Below are positions 26,869 to 36,156 of a stretch of 64,000 bases of DNA, piece by piece. Position numbers and translations under genes: made by a program. The notes below the pieces were generated by a model. That model worked only from the letters and a program-made list of their open reading frames with translations. It had not been told where the DNA came from and did not search any database. Position 1 is the first letter of the stretch. The number at the start of each line of letters is the position of its first letter. The stretch comes from Clostridia bacterium (GTDB taxonomy: Bacteria; Bacillota; Clostridia; UBA1381), in NCBI GenBank assembly GCA_017551095.1, contig JAFZMQ010000030.1:62001-126000 (forward strand), read 5' to 3'.

Positions 26869-27972
26869 ATGGGATTTCTTACATATGCCGTACCAATAAC
26901 AGTATATATTGTAGGCTTTCTTTTTGAAATCGCATATACGGAAAAGAGCAATCTCGGAATACAAGAGCGGGAACGGTTCAGAAAAAAAATGAATATTTCC
27001 ATCGGAATTTTAATTTTTCTGATAGCGGCATTACGCGGCCCCGGAACAGGCATGGATACGGGGCAGTATTACAGAATGTTTAAAGATGTTCTTGCGGAGG
27101 AGTTGCCTCTTTCGTATTATTGGAGTCAATTGATAACAAGCATATCCGGTGGAACTTTCAGAGATATGTATTTTTGGGAATTCTTTATGAAGTTGGCGTC
27201 ATATGTAATCCGTAGTGCACAGGGTTGGCTTGCATTTGTGTCCTTCCTATATCTTTTGTCGGTATATATCATAATTGATAAATATTCAGCAGACCCGGCA
27301 ATAAGTTGGCTTTATATTTACTATGTGTTTATATTCAGCTTTATTTTGCAGGGTCTTAGGCAATCTATGGCAATGGCATGTATAATGTTTTCTTTCCGGT
27401 ACATAATGGAGCGAAATTGGAAGGGTTTTATATTGCTCATAACACTTGCGACGCTTTTTCACCAATCTGCGATGATATTCTTTTTGGCATATCCGATATC
27501 TATGCTCAAGAACCCGAAGGGATATATTATTACAATTATTGTTGCCATTTTGTGTCAGGTAGTGCCCTCTGTGGCACTTGGCATTATCGGAAAACTTGCA
27601 GTTAACACGCGGTTTGCAGGTTATACAAGTCACATAAGCGGTCTTTCCTGGAGTTCGTTTTTTATACAACTTGCGATATTTGCTTTTTGCTATTATTACA
27701 GGACAAAAGACGATGAGAAAGATGAGCTTATAACAATACTTTTGAACTTTTCGGTTATGGGCATATTAATGCAATCAATGACGGTTATTGTTGCCGAAAT
27801 GTTCAGAGTTTCATACTATTTCAATATGTTTAATATGCTTCTTCTTGCAAATATTTGTAAAAGCATAGGCGACGAAAAGTATAATCAAAGCTATCGAATT
27901 GCCATTATAACACTGCTTTTTGCATATAACTTTGTATCCGGAGCATACAGGTACTGGTTCTTTTGGCAGTGA
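26869..27972 (+). CDS. EpsG-family polysaccharide polymerase
   Basis: 367 residues, AGGAGA upstream, with about nine to ten hydrophobic helices. EpsG family marks are clear: ALRGPGTGMDTGQYYRMF near residue 55, QGLRQSMAMACIMFSFRY, and LFHQSAMIFFLAYP. EpsG-type proteins are thought to polymerise lipid-linked repeat units in exopolysaccharide systems. This is the only polymerase in unit 2 and differs in family from the Wzy-type protein of unit 1, which supports two separate polymers. Confidence 0.88.
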   Translation: MGFLTYAVPITVYIVGFLFEIAYTEKSNLGIQERERFRKKMNISIGILIFLIAALRGPGTGMDTGQYYRMFKDVLAEELPLSYYWSQLITSISGGTFRDMYFWEFFMKLASYVIRSAQGWLAFVSFLYLLSVYIIIDKYSADPAISWLYIYYVFIFSFILQGLRQSMAMACIMFSFRYIMERNWKGFILLITLATLFHQSAMIFFLAYPISMLKNPKGYIITIIVAILCQVVPSVALGIIGKLAVNTRFAGYTSHISGLSWSSFFIQLAIFAFCYYYRTKDDEKDELITILLNFSVMGILMQSMTVIVAEMFRVSYYFNMFNMLLLANICKSIGDEKYNQSYRIAIITLLFAYNFVSGAYRYWFFWQ

Positions 27973-27989
27973 TAAGAGGGGATAATTAT

Positions 27990-29177
27990 ATGAAATTGCT
28001 TGTTTCAAGCTGTGCGAGGCTTTTTAAAACACCGGACGGCAAGATATACACTCCCGTTGCGTATGGGTATGATTTTTATAAAAGATATTTAAAGGTGTTT
28101 GATGAAGTTATCGTCGCAGGTTTTTGCGATAGCATTGATGATGATGAGGCAAAATCAATGCTTTTGGTGAGCGGAGAGGGGATATCGTTTTTTGAACTTC
28201 CTTATCCGCACGGAGAATGGGAATATATATTTAAAAGACGGAAAATACAGAAGGCATTAAGGGGAATAACCGATGTATGTGATGCTATGCTTTTGCGTGT
28301 TCCCGAAACATTGTGCTTTTTAATAATGGATGTTGCGATAAGAAAAAGATTTCCGTTCGCAATTGAGGTCACCTCAGACCCGTTAAAACTATACACTAAG
28401 GCAAGTTGCCCTTCAAAATACCGTCTTGTATATAAAATATGGTACTATATTCAACTGCGGAGAGCAAGTTTTTTTGCACAGGGTACATCTTATGTAACAC
28501 AGTACGGCTTGCAAAGGCATTACCCTCCGAATCTCAGAAAAAAGGGCAATTTTACGACATTTTATACCGACACAAACATCAAAATTGACGGAAGTATAAA
28601 GCCGAGAGAATTGCCGGAAAACCGTCCCGTACGGCTCATCCATATTGCCGTTTCGGTAGGCGGATTTGCAAAGGGACATAAAGAGGCAATAGAGGCACTT
28701 AATTTACTTTTAAAGCAGAGAATAGATGTAGAGCTTACGCTGGTAGGGCAGGGCGACCTTGCGGATAAAAATGCGGAATATATCAAAAATAACGGCTTAG
28801 AGCCGTATATAAGGCGTACAGGGAAAATTACGGCGGACAAAGTAATTGAGGAGCTTGACCGTGCGGATATATTCTTTTTCCCGTCATATAACGAGGGACT
28901 GCCAAGAGTAGTCGTCGAGGCTATGAGCAGAGCCCTTCCTGTAATTGCGACTGATATTCCCGCACACCGCGAACTTTTGAAAGCGGATTATCTCGTTCCG
29001 ATTATGGACAGCAAAAGCTTGGCGGAAAAAACAGCGTGGATTATAAAAGATGCAGATGCTTACAAAAAGGCAAGTGCGGAAAATATTGAAAAATCCAAGG
29101 AATACGATATTGGTATAATAGAGAAAAAACGCACAGACTTTTATCAGAAAATAAAGGAATCGGCAATAAAAAAATAG
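27990..29177 (+). CDS. GT4-family glycosyltransferase
   Basis: 395 residues from the ATG at 27990 (AGAGGGGA upstream); the frame opens 27 bases earlier inside the preceding gene. The C-terminal half has LIHIAVSVGGFAKGHKEAI, LVGQGD and FFFPSYNEGLPRVVVEAMSR (E-x7-E). The N-terminal half resembles GT4 enzymes of lipopolysaccharide loci. Extension enzyme of unit 2. Confidence 0.87.
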   Translation: MKLLVSSCARLFKTPDGKIYTPVAYGYDFYKRYLKVFDEVIVAGFCDSIDDDEAKSMLLVSGEGISFFELPYPHGEWEYIFKRRKIQKALRGITDVCDAMLLRVPETLCFLIMDVAIRKRFPFAIEVTSDPLKLYTKASCPSKYRLVYKIWYYIQLRRASFFAQGTSYVTQYGLQRHYPPNLRKKGNFTTFYTDTNIKIDGSIKPRELPENRPVRLIHIAVSVGGFAKGHKEAIEALNLLLKQRIDVELTLVGQGDLADKNAEYIKNNGLEPYIRRTGKITADKVIEELDRADIFFFPSYNEGLPRVVVEAMSRALPVIATDIPAHRELLKADYLVPIMDSKSLAEKTAWIIKDADAYKKASAENIEKSKEYDIGIIEKKRTDFYQKIKESAIKK

Positions 29178-29186
29178 GGGTAATTT

Positions 29187-30140
29187 ATGAATGATAAACT
29201 GACGGTTATAGTGCCCGTCTATAATGTGGAAAATTACATAGAAGATTGTCTTAAAAGCATAGCAGGGCAGGATTATGCACCAATGGAAGTGCTCCTTGTT
29301 GATGACGGCTCTACTGATGGCTCTGCCAAAATATGCGAAGAAATGGCATTAAAGGACGATAGATTTTGCGTGATACACAAAAAAAACGGAGGATTGTCAG
29401 GAGCGAGGAATACCGGCATTTCACTTGAGGATGGAGAATTTATTTCTTTTATTGACTCTGATGACGCACTATTACAACAACCTTATATTTTTATGATTGA
29501 TGTATCAAAGAGGCACAATGCCGATATTGTTTTAATGAAATGTGTTTCCTCTGATGGGGATTATGATAATGTGAAATATAATGAAAATTCATCGGAACAG
29601 GAAATGAGAGTACAAACCTTTTTTTCAAAACTGTGTAAAGATGAGTTGACTGCTGCTTGGGACAAGCTTTATCGTGCAACGCTTTTTGACAATTTAAGAT
29701 TTGATGAAAAGGTTTTGAATGAAGATTTTTTGCTACTTGCTTCCATGACTAAGGACAAAAACTTAAGAGTTGTTAGCACTGATTATGAAGGATATTTTTA
29801 CAGGATAAGGAACGGAAGCATATCCCATTCAGGATTTAGTAAATCTATATTTGATGCGGTAATTAATGCCTATGAAGTTTGCAAAACCAATGTATATGAT
29901 GAACTTAAAAATGATGCAGTATCACATTTGTTTCATAGGATATTTGTATTTTTTATAGGTATGCCTAAGGAATACATAAAAAGCGAAAATGAAGACTATG
30001 TTTTTGCAAGAGAAAAATTGCGAGAATATAAAGGAAAAATCTTTTTTTCTAAAAACAGCTTCAGAAACAAGGTTGTACTTATGATGTTCTATTATTTTCC
30101 GGCATCGACCAAAAGAATTGTCAGTTTGTTTATTAAGTAA
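29187..30140 (+). CDS. GT2-family glycosyltransferase
   Basis: 317 residues with AGGGG upstream. GT-A core: TVIVPVYNVENYIEDCLKS, LLVDDGSTDGS, GGLSGARNTGIS and FIDSDDAL. The C-terminal half is helical. Next to another GT2 gene with a similar opening, which suggests past duplication. Sugar specificity is not predictable. Confidence 0.88.
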   Translation: MNDKLTVIVPVYNVENYIEDCLKSIAGQDYAPMEVLLVDDGSTDGSAKICEEMALKDDRFCVIHKKNGGLSGARNTGISLEDGEFISFIDSDDALLQQPYIFMIDVSKRHNADIVLMKCVSSDGDYDNVKYNENSSEQEMRVQTFFSKLCKDELTAAWDKLYRATLFDNLRFDEKVLNEDFLLLASMTKDKNLRVVSTDYEGYFYRIRNGSISHSGFSKSIFDAVINAYEVCKTNVYDELKNDAVSHLFHRIFVFFIGMPKEYIKSENEDYVFAREKLREYKGKIFFSKNSFRNKVVLMMFYYFPASTKRIVSLFIK

Positions 30141-30157
30141 GCGAGGAGATATTTAAT

Positions 30158-31126
30158 ATGCGATATAGTATTATTATACCGGCATACAATGCTGAGGAAT
30201 ACATAAGAGATTGCCTAAAAAGTATAATTAGGTCAAACTGCAAAGATTTTGAGGTAATAATAGTAGTTAATGGCTCTAATGACAATACATATGACATTTG
30301 CCAAAGCTTTGCCAAAGATAATAATGAACTTGATATTAAAGTGTTTAATTTGGAAGAAGGAAGTTTGCCAAAGTCACGAAATTTTGGTATGAAACAAGCA
30401 AATGGCGATTATATTTGGTTTGTTGATAGCGATGATACGATAGCCTTTGGTGCAATTGATATTATAAATGCCAAAATAGAGCAATATAACAATCCCGATA
30501 TGTTGATTTTTTCATATAACACAGTAAAAGACGGTGAAACAAAGCCGTTTGAAACGAATTTTGAAGAATGTGCAATTGACAGTAAAAAAGTAATGCATGG
30601 ACTGTTTGAAGCAAATGCTTGGAATGGTTATGTTTGGAATAAAATTTACAAAAAAGAAAAAATCGATAGTCTTTCTTTTGAACCGAAGTTTGATGGTATA
30701 GAAGATTTGAGATTTAATGTGTCAGTTTGTAAAAATATAACCGCATCGGCTGTTATTCCAGACAAACTGTATAATTACAAAATTTTAAGTAACAGTGCAA
30801 GTCATAAAATTATAAAAAATGATCAAGAGCGTATGTTCATGTTATATGGCGAATTGTTAAAAGAAATAAGCTGTGAAGAATATCCTTTTGAATATAGGGT
30901 TTTAAAAAATGCCTGTGTAGATTTTGCAAGAGGCAGATTGAATATTTTATGGAATATTGACAAAAAAGAGTATTATAAAAAGCGGAAACGCTTAAAGAAG
31001 GTCATAACCGAGAATTTTAAATATATTAAAGGAGCTAAGGCAAAGCTTATATCCGTTGTTCCGATATTATCACCAAGGCTGGATAATATTTTGAGGAAAA
31101 TGACAAAAAAAGAGGTACTTAAATGA
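30158..31126 (+). CDS. GT2-family glycosyltransferase
   Basis: 322 residues with GAGGAG upstream. GT-A core: SIIIPAYNAEEYIRDCLKS, LPKSRNFGMKQANGDYIWF and the metal-binding FVDSDDTI. IIVVNGSND replaces the usual VDDGS, so the first Asp of the UDP-binding pair is changed to Asn. The stop codon overlaps the next start (ATGA). Confidence 0.86.
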   Translation: MRYSIIIPAYNAEEYIRDCLKSIIRSNCKDFEVIIVVNGSNDNTYDICQSFAKDNNELDIKVFNLEEGSLPKSRNFGMKQANGDYIWFVDSDDTIAFGAIDIINAKIEQYNNPDMLIFSYNTVKDGETKPFETNFEECAIDSKKVMHGLFEANAWNGYVWNKIYKKEKIDSLSFEPKFDGIEDLRFNVSVCKNITASAVIPDKLYNYKILSNSASHKIIKNDQERMFMLYGELLKEISCEEYPFEYRVLKNACVDFARGRLNILWNIDKKEYYKKRKRLKKVITENFKYIKGAKAKLISVVPILSPRLDNILRKMTKKEVLK

Positions 31127-32265
31127 AGTTTCTGTTTGTAGTTACCGATTTTGATATGGGCGGAATAACCTCATCTCTTAAAAATTTATCAGACGAGCTG
31201 ATTTTAAAAGGACATGAAGTGTCAATTGTAAATCTTCCCATGAATAAGGACTTTCCTGTAAAGTTCAACTCAAAAGTAGAATTTATAGAAATAAAAGGTT
31301 TGTCGAGGTATTGGAATATAGGAATAGGCGAATTCAAAAAAGCAAAGGGAATAAAAAAGCCATTTTGGCTGATTGCTGGACTATTCAAAAAAACTTTGGT
31401 AAAATTTGGACTTTGGGAAAAGTTTGTGTTTGCAAATATGCCAAAAATAGAATGTGATGCCGCAATAGCTTATAGGCAGTCTTCAATATGTTATTACCTG
31501 ATAAAATATAAAACTACTGCAAAAAGCACTATTGCATTTATACACAGTGAAATTGAATTAGGGTGGGAGGCATGGCTGCCGCCGCTTAAATATATAGACC
31601 ATATTGCGTGTGTTTCGGATGCTTGGAGCAAGGCTTTTGCCGAGCGTTATCCGCAATATAAGAATAAGGTTTCAACGGTTTATAATCTGTTTGATGCAAA
31701 GAGTATAATCGAAAAAGGAAAAGGACAAAATCCGTACACAGATGATGACGGATTTAAAATAGTCACTGTTGCCCGTCTTGAAAAGGGGCAAAAAAGAGTC
31801 GATAAAATCCCTGAAATTGTAAAGAGCATAAAAGAAAAGAGCAATAAAAAAATAAGTTGGTATTTAATTGGTGACGGACCCGACAGGGAGCTTGTAAAAG
31901 AGAATATAAAAAAATACGGCGTAGAGGAAAATGTAATTTTAGCCGGTGCTAAGGAAAACCCGTACCCGTATATAAAAAATGCCGATTTGTTTGTCCTTAT
32001 ATCGTCTTGGGAATCGTACGGAATGGTGCTTGTAGAGTCGCTGATTTTAGGAACGCCTGTCCTATCTACCGAATATCCTGCGGTACACGAAATTATTGAT
32101 AACGGAAAAAACGGAATTATTGCAAAAAATGATATAGATAGCGTAGTTTCAGAAATTATAAAGCTCATTGAAGCACCTGAAATATATGAAAGAATCAAGG
32201 ATAATTGTTTGGAATATAATTATTCGCCAGATATTGCATATAATCAGCTAATGGATTTAGTATAA
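31123..32265 (+). CDS. GT4-family glycosyltransferase
   Basis: 380 residues, translationally coupled to the previous gene by ATGA. N-terminal FLFVVTDFDMGGITSSLKNL is a typical GT4 opening. The C-terminal half has FKIVTVARLEKGQKRVDKI, LIGDGPDREL and ISSWESYGMVLVESLILG (E-x7-E). Extension enzyme of unit 2. Confidence 0.88.
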   Translation: MKFLFVVTDFDMGGITSSLKNLSDELILKGHEVSIVNLPMNKDFPVKFNSKVEFIEIKGLSRYWNIGIGEFKKAKGIKKPFWLIAGLFKKTLVKFGLWEKFVFANMPKIECDAAIAYRQSSICYYLIKYKTTAKSTIAFIHSEIELGWEAWLPPLKYIDHIACVSDAWSKAFAERYPQYKNKVSTVYNLFDAKSIIEKGKGQNPYTDDDGFKIVTVARLEKGQKRVDKIPEIVKSIKEKSNKKISWYLIGDGPDRELVKENIKKYGVEENVILAGAKENPYPYIKNADLFVLISSWESYGMVLVESLILGTPVLSTEYPAVHEIIDNGKNGIIAKNDIDSVVSEIIKLIEAPEIYERIKDNCLEYNYSPDIAYNQLMDLV

Positions 32266-32278
32266 TGGAGGAATTATA

Positions 32279-32623
32279 ATGAGTGATAAAAAAGCACCTG
32301 CATATAAAAGCCCTGATTATCCGTATCAGCCGACAGGCGAAGTCTTAGATGCAGAAAGATTTCCTGAGGACGGATATTTAGACGGGGATAAGCTCTACGA
32401 ATTAAAATGTCCAAATCCCGAATGTGAGCTAAGTATACATATCCGTGGCACAAGAGTTTCGGAGTTTTATGAGCGTCTTAAAAAAACAGGCTGTCCCGAA
32501 TGTAAATTGCAGTTTGACGGTTCGGTATACAAGTTTAAAGAGGGCGAGAAAGAGAGAAAACAACCCGAAAACAACGGCAAATATAAGGGATTTACCGTGA
32601 AAGTTATTGAAGTCCGAAAGTGA
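32279..32623 (+). CDS. Small unknown protein with a four-cysteine (zinc-ribbon-like) motif
   Basis: 114 residues, GGAGG upstream. I do not recognise the family. Cysteines at 44, 49, 72 and 75 (KCPNPEC ... GCPEC) would suit a zinc ribbon. The ends are charged and proline-rich (YKSPDYPYQPTGEVL at the start, a Lys-rich tail). No signal peptide or membrane segment, so it is cytosolic. It is packed between a GT4 and a GT2 gene with spacings of 13 and 9 bases and must be co-transcribed with them. It could be a scaffold or regulator of the glycan enzymes; there is no direct evidence. Confidence 0.75.
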   Translation: MSDKKAPAYKSPDYPYQPTGEVLDAERFPEDGYLDGDKLYELKCPNPECELSIHIRGTRVSEFYERLKKTGCPECKLQFDGSVYKFKEGEKERKQPENNGKYKGFTVKVIEVRK

Positions 32624-32632
32624 GAGATATAA

Positions 32633-33664
32633 ATGCCAAAATATAGCATTATCGTGCCTGTTTACAATATGGAAAAGCTTCTCCCAAAATGTGTCGAAAG
32701 CATAAAGGCACAGACCTATGAGGATTTCGAAGTGGCGCTTGTTGATGATTGCTCGACAGATAATAGCTATAAAATGTGTTGTGAAATTGCGGCGGGAGAT
32801 AGCAGATTCAAGGTTGTCAAACAGGATAAAAACAGAGGTCTTTCTTCAACGAGAAACTTAGGAATGAAAAATATAACAGGTGATTACTTTACTTTTATAG
32901 ACCCTGATGATTATGTTGAAAATAATTTGCTGGAAGAGATAGAGAAAAAACAAAAATTCAGTGAGTATGAACTGATAACATGGGGGATGTACTATGATGT
33001 CGTATATCCCGACGGCAAAATCAACATAGAAGAAAGTAATTTAAACTCAAATGCCGATAAGGATGTTGTAAATCCTGTGAGCGAGGATTGGCGGCATTTG
33101 TGCATGGATACCTTTTTCGCATCTACCTGCAATAAACTATATCGCACCGACATAGTGAGAAAAAATGGGCTTTTGTTTGATACAGAATGCGTGGATTTTG
33201 AGGATTTTATATTCAACTCGCAGTATGCAGAATTTGTAAATTCATTTTCCATTTTAAAAACGCCCTTTTATCATTACAGAATGATGTCCGAGCAGGTAGC
33301 ACCTCTTAAAAGGCGTTGGGCAACTGTCAAGAGATTTTACGTTAGCGATAAGGTGTATAATGCTTGTTTTAAATTCAAAAAGATGCTTGAAAGCAGAGGA
33401 ATATTCCTCGATGATATTATGAAGTATGCGTACAAGGCATATATGAATGAAATTGAGTACGAATATAGAATTGGGGATAAAAAAAGTTTCAGAAAAGAAG
33501 TGGGAGAGCTCATTAAAAACAGAAATTTCTATGCCACATTGAATGCGTTGAAACAACGGGAGCTTAAAAAACTTGTTATTCCGATGAAAATACTGATTTT
33601 ATCACAGCAGAGTAATCTTTTTTCAGAGCTTTTATGGAGAGTGGAAAAAAGGAACTTAGGATAG
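32633..33664 (+). CDS. GT2-family glycosyltransferase
   Basis: 343 residues. GT-A core: YSIIVPVYNMEKLLPKCVES, LVDDCSTDNS, RGLSSTRNLGM and FIDPDDYV, where the usual DSDD is DPDD. The C-terminal helical part ends with a Lys/Arg-rich segment. Last gene of unit 2 before the promoter at 33.69 kb. No terminator separates it from unit 3, so read-through is possible. Confidence 0.87.
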   Translation: MPKYSIIVPVYNMEKLLPKCVESIKAQTYEDFEVALVDDCSTDNSYKMCCEIAAGDSRFKVVKQDKNRGLSSTRNLGMKNITGDYFTFIDPDDYVENNLLEEIEKKQKFSEYELITWGMYYDVVYPDGKINIEESNLNSNADKDVVNPVSEDWRHLCMDTFFASTCNKLYRTDIVRKNGLLFDTECVDFEDFIFNSQYAEFVNSFSILKTPFYHYRMMSEQVAPLKRRWATVKRFYVSDKVYNACFKFKKMLESRGIFLDDIMKYAYKAYMNEIEYEYRIGDKKSFRKEVGELIKNRNFYATLNALKQRELKKLVIPMKILILSQQSNLFSELLWRVEKRNLG

Positions 33665-33685
33665 ATATTAAAGAATAAAAAATTA

Positions 33686-33714
33686 TTGATTTATCATGAG
33701 AAATGTTATATAAT
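33686..33714 (+). promoter_or_regulatory. Predicted sigma-A promoter of glycan unit 3
   Basis: TTGATT (33686-33691), 17-base spacer, TATAAT (33709-33714), 43 bases before the permease start codon. Confidence 0.65.
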
Positions 33715-33756
33715 CACCATAATTATAGAAGTAGTCAGTTTAAGGAGAACAGACAA

Positions 33757-34599
33757 ATGGAACAAACATGGAAAAAGGTAATTGAACCAAAAAACAAACT
33801 TTTGGATTTAAAGCTCGGTGAACTTTTAGAGTATAAGGACTTAATATGGATGTTTGTAAAGCGTAGCTTTAAGAGCCAGTATAAGCAGACTATATTAGGA
33901 CCTGCTTGGTTTGTAATAAATCCGCTTATAACGTCGGTGCTTTTTACGGTGGTATTCGGCGGAATAGCAAAAATCTCAACAGACGGAGTACCGCAATTTC
34001 TGTTCTACATGGCAGGTAATACGGCGTGGAGTTATTTTGCGACATGTCTAACAAATACCTCAAATACATTTGTTGCAAATGCAGGTGTGTTCGGTAAGGT
34101 ATATTTTCCAAGGCTGGTAATGCCGATTTCTACCGTCATATTTTCTGTTTTGAGCTTCTTAATACAACTTGCCCTGCTTGTAGGCTTTATGATTTACTTC
34201 ATGGCAATCGGTGAAAATGTGCAGCCCAATATGTATATTTTACTTTTGCCGGTATTCGTATTACATATGGCGGCAATGGGACTTGGATTTGGAATAATAA
34301 TTTCATCGCTTACGACAAAATACCGTGATTTGACAATCCTTGTCGGATTTGGCGTACAACTTTGGATGTATATAACCCCTGTTGTATATCCTGTTTCGAC
34401 GCTGTCAGATAAGTTAAAAGCACTAATAATGCTAAACCCTATGGCACCTGTTGTAAACAATTTCAAGTACGCAATGTTAGGCTGCGGAAAGATGGAATGG
34501 GGCTATTGGGGACTAAGTGCAATTGTTACGGCAGTAGTGCTGTTTGTCGGCATTGTGATATTCAATAAAGTCGAAAAAACATTTATGGATACGGTTTGA
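33757..34599 (+). CDS. wzm: ABC-2 type polysaccharide exporter permease (Wzm/TagG)
   Basis: 280 residues from the ATG at 33757 (AAGGAG upstream). Six hydrophobic helices in the ABC-2 arrangement. An N-terminal amphipathic stretch with LIWMFVKRSFKSQYKQTILG and GPAWFVINPLI is the hallmark of Wzm/TagG permeases. It partners the ATPase directly downstream to move a finished lipid-linked polymer, O-antigen-like or teichoic-acid-like, across the membrane. In Gram-positive bacteria TagGH export teichoic acids. The polymer carried here is unknown. Confidence 0.92.
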   Translation: MEQTWKKVIEPKNKLLDLKLGELLEYKDLIWMFVKRSFKSQYKQTILGPAWFVINPLITSVLFTVVFGGIAKISTDGVPQFLFYMAGNTAWSYFATCLTNTSNTFVANAGVFGKVYFPRLVMPISTVIFSVLSFLIQLALLVGFMIYFMAIGENVQPNMYILLLPVFVLHMAAMGLGFGIIISSLTTKYRDLTILVGFGVQLWMYITPVVYPVSTLSDKLKALIMLNPMAPVVNNFKYAMLGCGKMEWGYWGLSAIVTAVVLFVGIVIFNKVEKTFMDTV

Positions 34600-34612
34600 T
34601 GGAGGAAAGACG

Positions 34613-35887
34613 ATGGCAGAAGAATTGATGCTAAAAGTTGAAGATGTTTATAAAAGATACCGCTTAGGCACAATCGGCGGAGGAACTTTAACCGCAGATT
34701 TGCAGAGCTGGTGGGCGAAAGTGCGTCATAAAGAGGATCCGAATAGCAAAATCGGTGCAAAAACATACGGCAAAAATGAGGTTTTCTATGCCTTAAACGG
34801 CATTTCTTTTGAGGTACGAAAGGGCGAAGCCCTCGGTATAATCGGCGGGAACGGTGCCGGAAAATCAACAACGCTTAAACTCATTTCGCAAGTAACCGCA
34901 CCGACAGAGGGAAAGATTTATCTAAACGGCAGAATTACGAGTATGCTGGAGGTCGGAACGGGCTTTCATCCTGAGCTTACAGGCAGGGAAAATATTTACC
35001 TAAACGGTGCGATTTTGGGTATGACAAAAGCGGAAATTGACAAAAAAATTGAAGAAATCATTGATTTTTCAGAATGCCGTCAATTTATTGATACACCCGT
35101 TAAAAGATATTCAAGCGGAATGTATGTAAAACTTGCCTTTTCAGTTGCGGCACACCTTGACAGCGAAATTATGATTATGGACGAAGTCTTGGCAGTCGGG
35201 GATATGGCTTTCCAGAAAAAATGTATTGATAAAATGAAAAGTATTGCCAACGATGAGGGAAGAACTATACTTTATGTAAGTCACAACATGAACACGATTA
35301 GGCAACTTTGTGATAGATGTGTTGTTTTGGATAAAGGAAAAGTTATTTTCGAGGGTGATGTTGAAAAAGCAATCGAAGTGTATATGAATTTTGAAAGTAG
35401 TACATTTCCAACAAACTATGATTGTAACAATGTATTAAGGGACGATTTGAATTTTGGAAAAAAAGCATTTATTCAGTCGGTAAATTTTTTAGATAAAAAC
35501 AGTGCAATATATGATTCGGGAGAAAAAATAAAGATAGAAGTTGTTTGGAAATCGATTGTTAATATTGACAATGTTGGAGTTAGAATGGCTGTAAAGCAGA
35601 GAACAAGCGGGAATATAGGGATGGCACAATCAAAGGAAACGCTGATTGGAAAAGAAGGAGATGTCAACAGAAGTATTTTTGAGTTAGATCTTTCAAACTT
35701 ATGTGATGGGGAATATTATATAAAACTATTTCTATATGAAAGTGATATGTCAGGGAATGTGTTTGATTTAGATGGAGCAATGCATACCATTTTTGTAAAG
35801 ATAAAAACAATCAAAAAAACACGAGCCGTCTGGAAACAGAATTATTGGGGAAATGTCTATTTGAATGAGATAAAAATATTACAATAG
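34613..35887 (+). CDS. wzt: ABC polysaccharide exporter ATPase with C-terminal carbohydrate-binding-like domain (Wzt)
   Basis: 424 residues. The nucleotide-binding domain spans about residues 1-260 with Walker A GGNGAGKST, YSSGMYVKLAFSVA signature, MIMDEVLAVGD Walker B and the SHNM switch. A ~155-residue C-terminal region (from about 270) has beta-sandwich-like spacing (IKIEVVWKSIVN, DLSNLCDGEYYIKLFLYE) as in Wzt proteins that recognise the modified end of their polysaccharide. Plain TagH lacks that domain. The C-terminal third is more AT-rich than the ATPase part. Confidence 0.92.
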   Translation: MAEELMLKVEDVYKRYRLGTIGGGTLTADLQSWWAKVRHKEDPNSKIGAKTYGKNEVFYALNGISFEVRKGEALGIIGGNGAGKSTTLKLISQVTAPTEGKIYLNGRITSMLEVGTGFHPELTGRENIYLNGAILGMTKAEIDKKIEEIIDFSECRQFIDTPVKRYSSGMYVKLAFSVAAHLDSEIMIMDEVLAVGDMAFQKKCIDKMKSIANDEGRTILYVSHNMNTIRQLCDRCVVLDKGKVIFEGDVEKAIEVYMNFESSTFPTNYDCNNVLRDDLNFGKKAFIQSVNFLDKNSAIYDSGEKIKIEVVWKSIVNIDNVGVRMAVKQRTSGNIGMAQSKETLIGKEGDVNRSIFELDLSNLCDGEYYIKLFLYESDMSGNVFDLDGAMHTIFVKIKTIKKTRAVWKQNYWGNVYLNEIKILQ

Positions 35888-35919
35888 CGAATCGATAGAT
35901 ACATAAATGAGGTGATAAT

Positions 35920-36156
35920 GTGGGAGAAAAAATAAGAAATTTAAGTGTATTTACAGTAAATGGCAAAGAGGTTGCGATAGAATTGAATGATGGATATAGC
36001 AAGGGATATTCTAAATATGACATTCACATCCAAAATGAAAATATTCAGTATTCGTTGACAGATAAGGATTTCATGAAATTGGTTTCAGCGATGGCCACAT
36101 CTAATAGAGTATTTGAATCGATGAAAGGAGATACGAAATGTCAAATCCAGCAGTAA
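35920..36156 (+). CDS. Small unknown protein, paralogous to the N-terminus of the next gene
   Basis: 78 residues from a GTG at 35920, with GAGG upstream. No known family. The pattern GK...IHI.N....LT...F...V.A...VF..MKG repeats in the first 65 residues of the protein encoded next (GKRF...IHVHIDD...MTVEEYRRFVKAV...LFALKG), so the two share a small domain. The gene overlaps the next start by 19 bases, indicating coupled translation. AT-rich compared with the flanking exporter gene. Confidence 0.7.
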   Translation: MGEKIRNLSVFTVNGKEVAIELNDGYSKGYSKYDIHIQNENIQYSLTDKDFMKLVSAMATSNRVFESMKGDTKCQIQQ

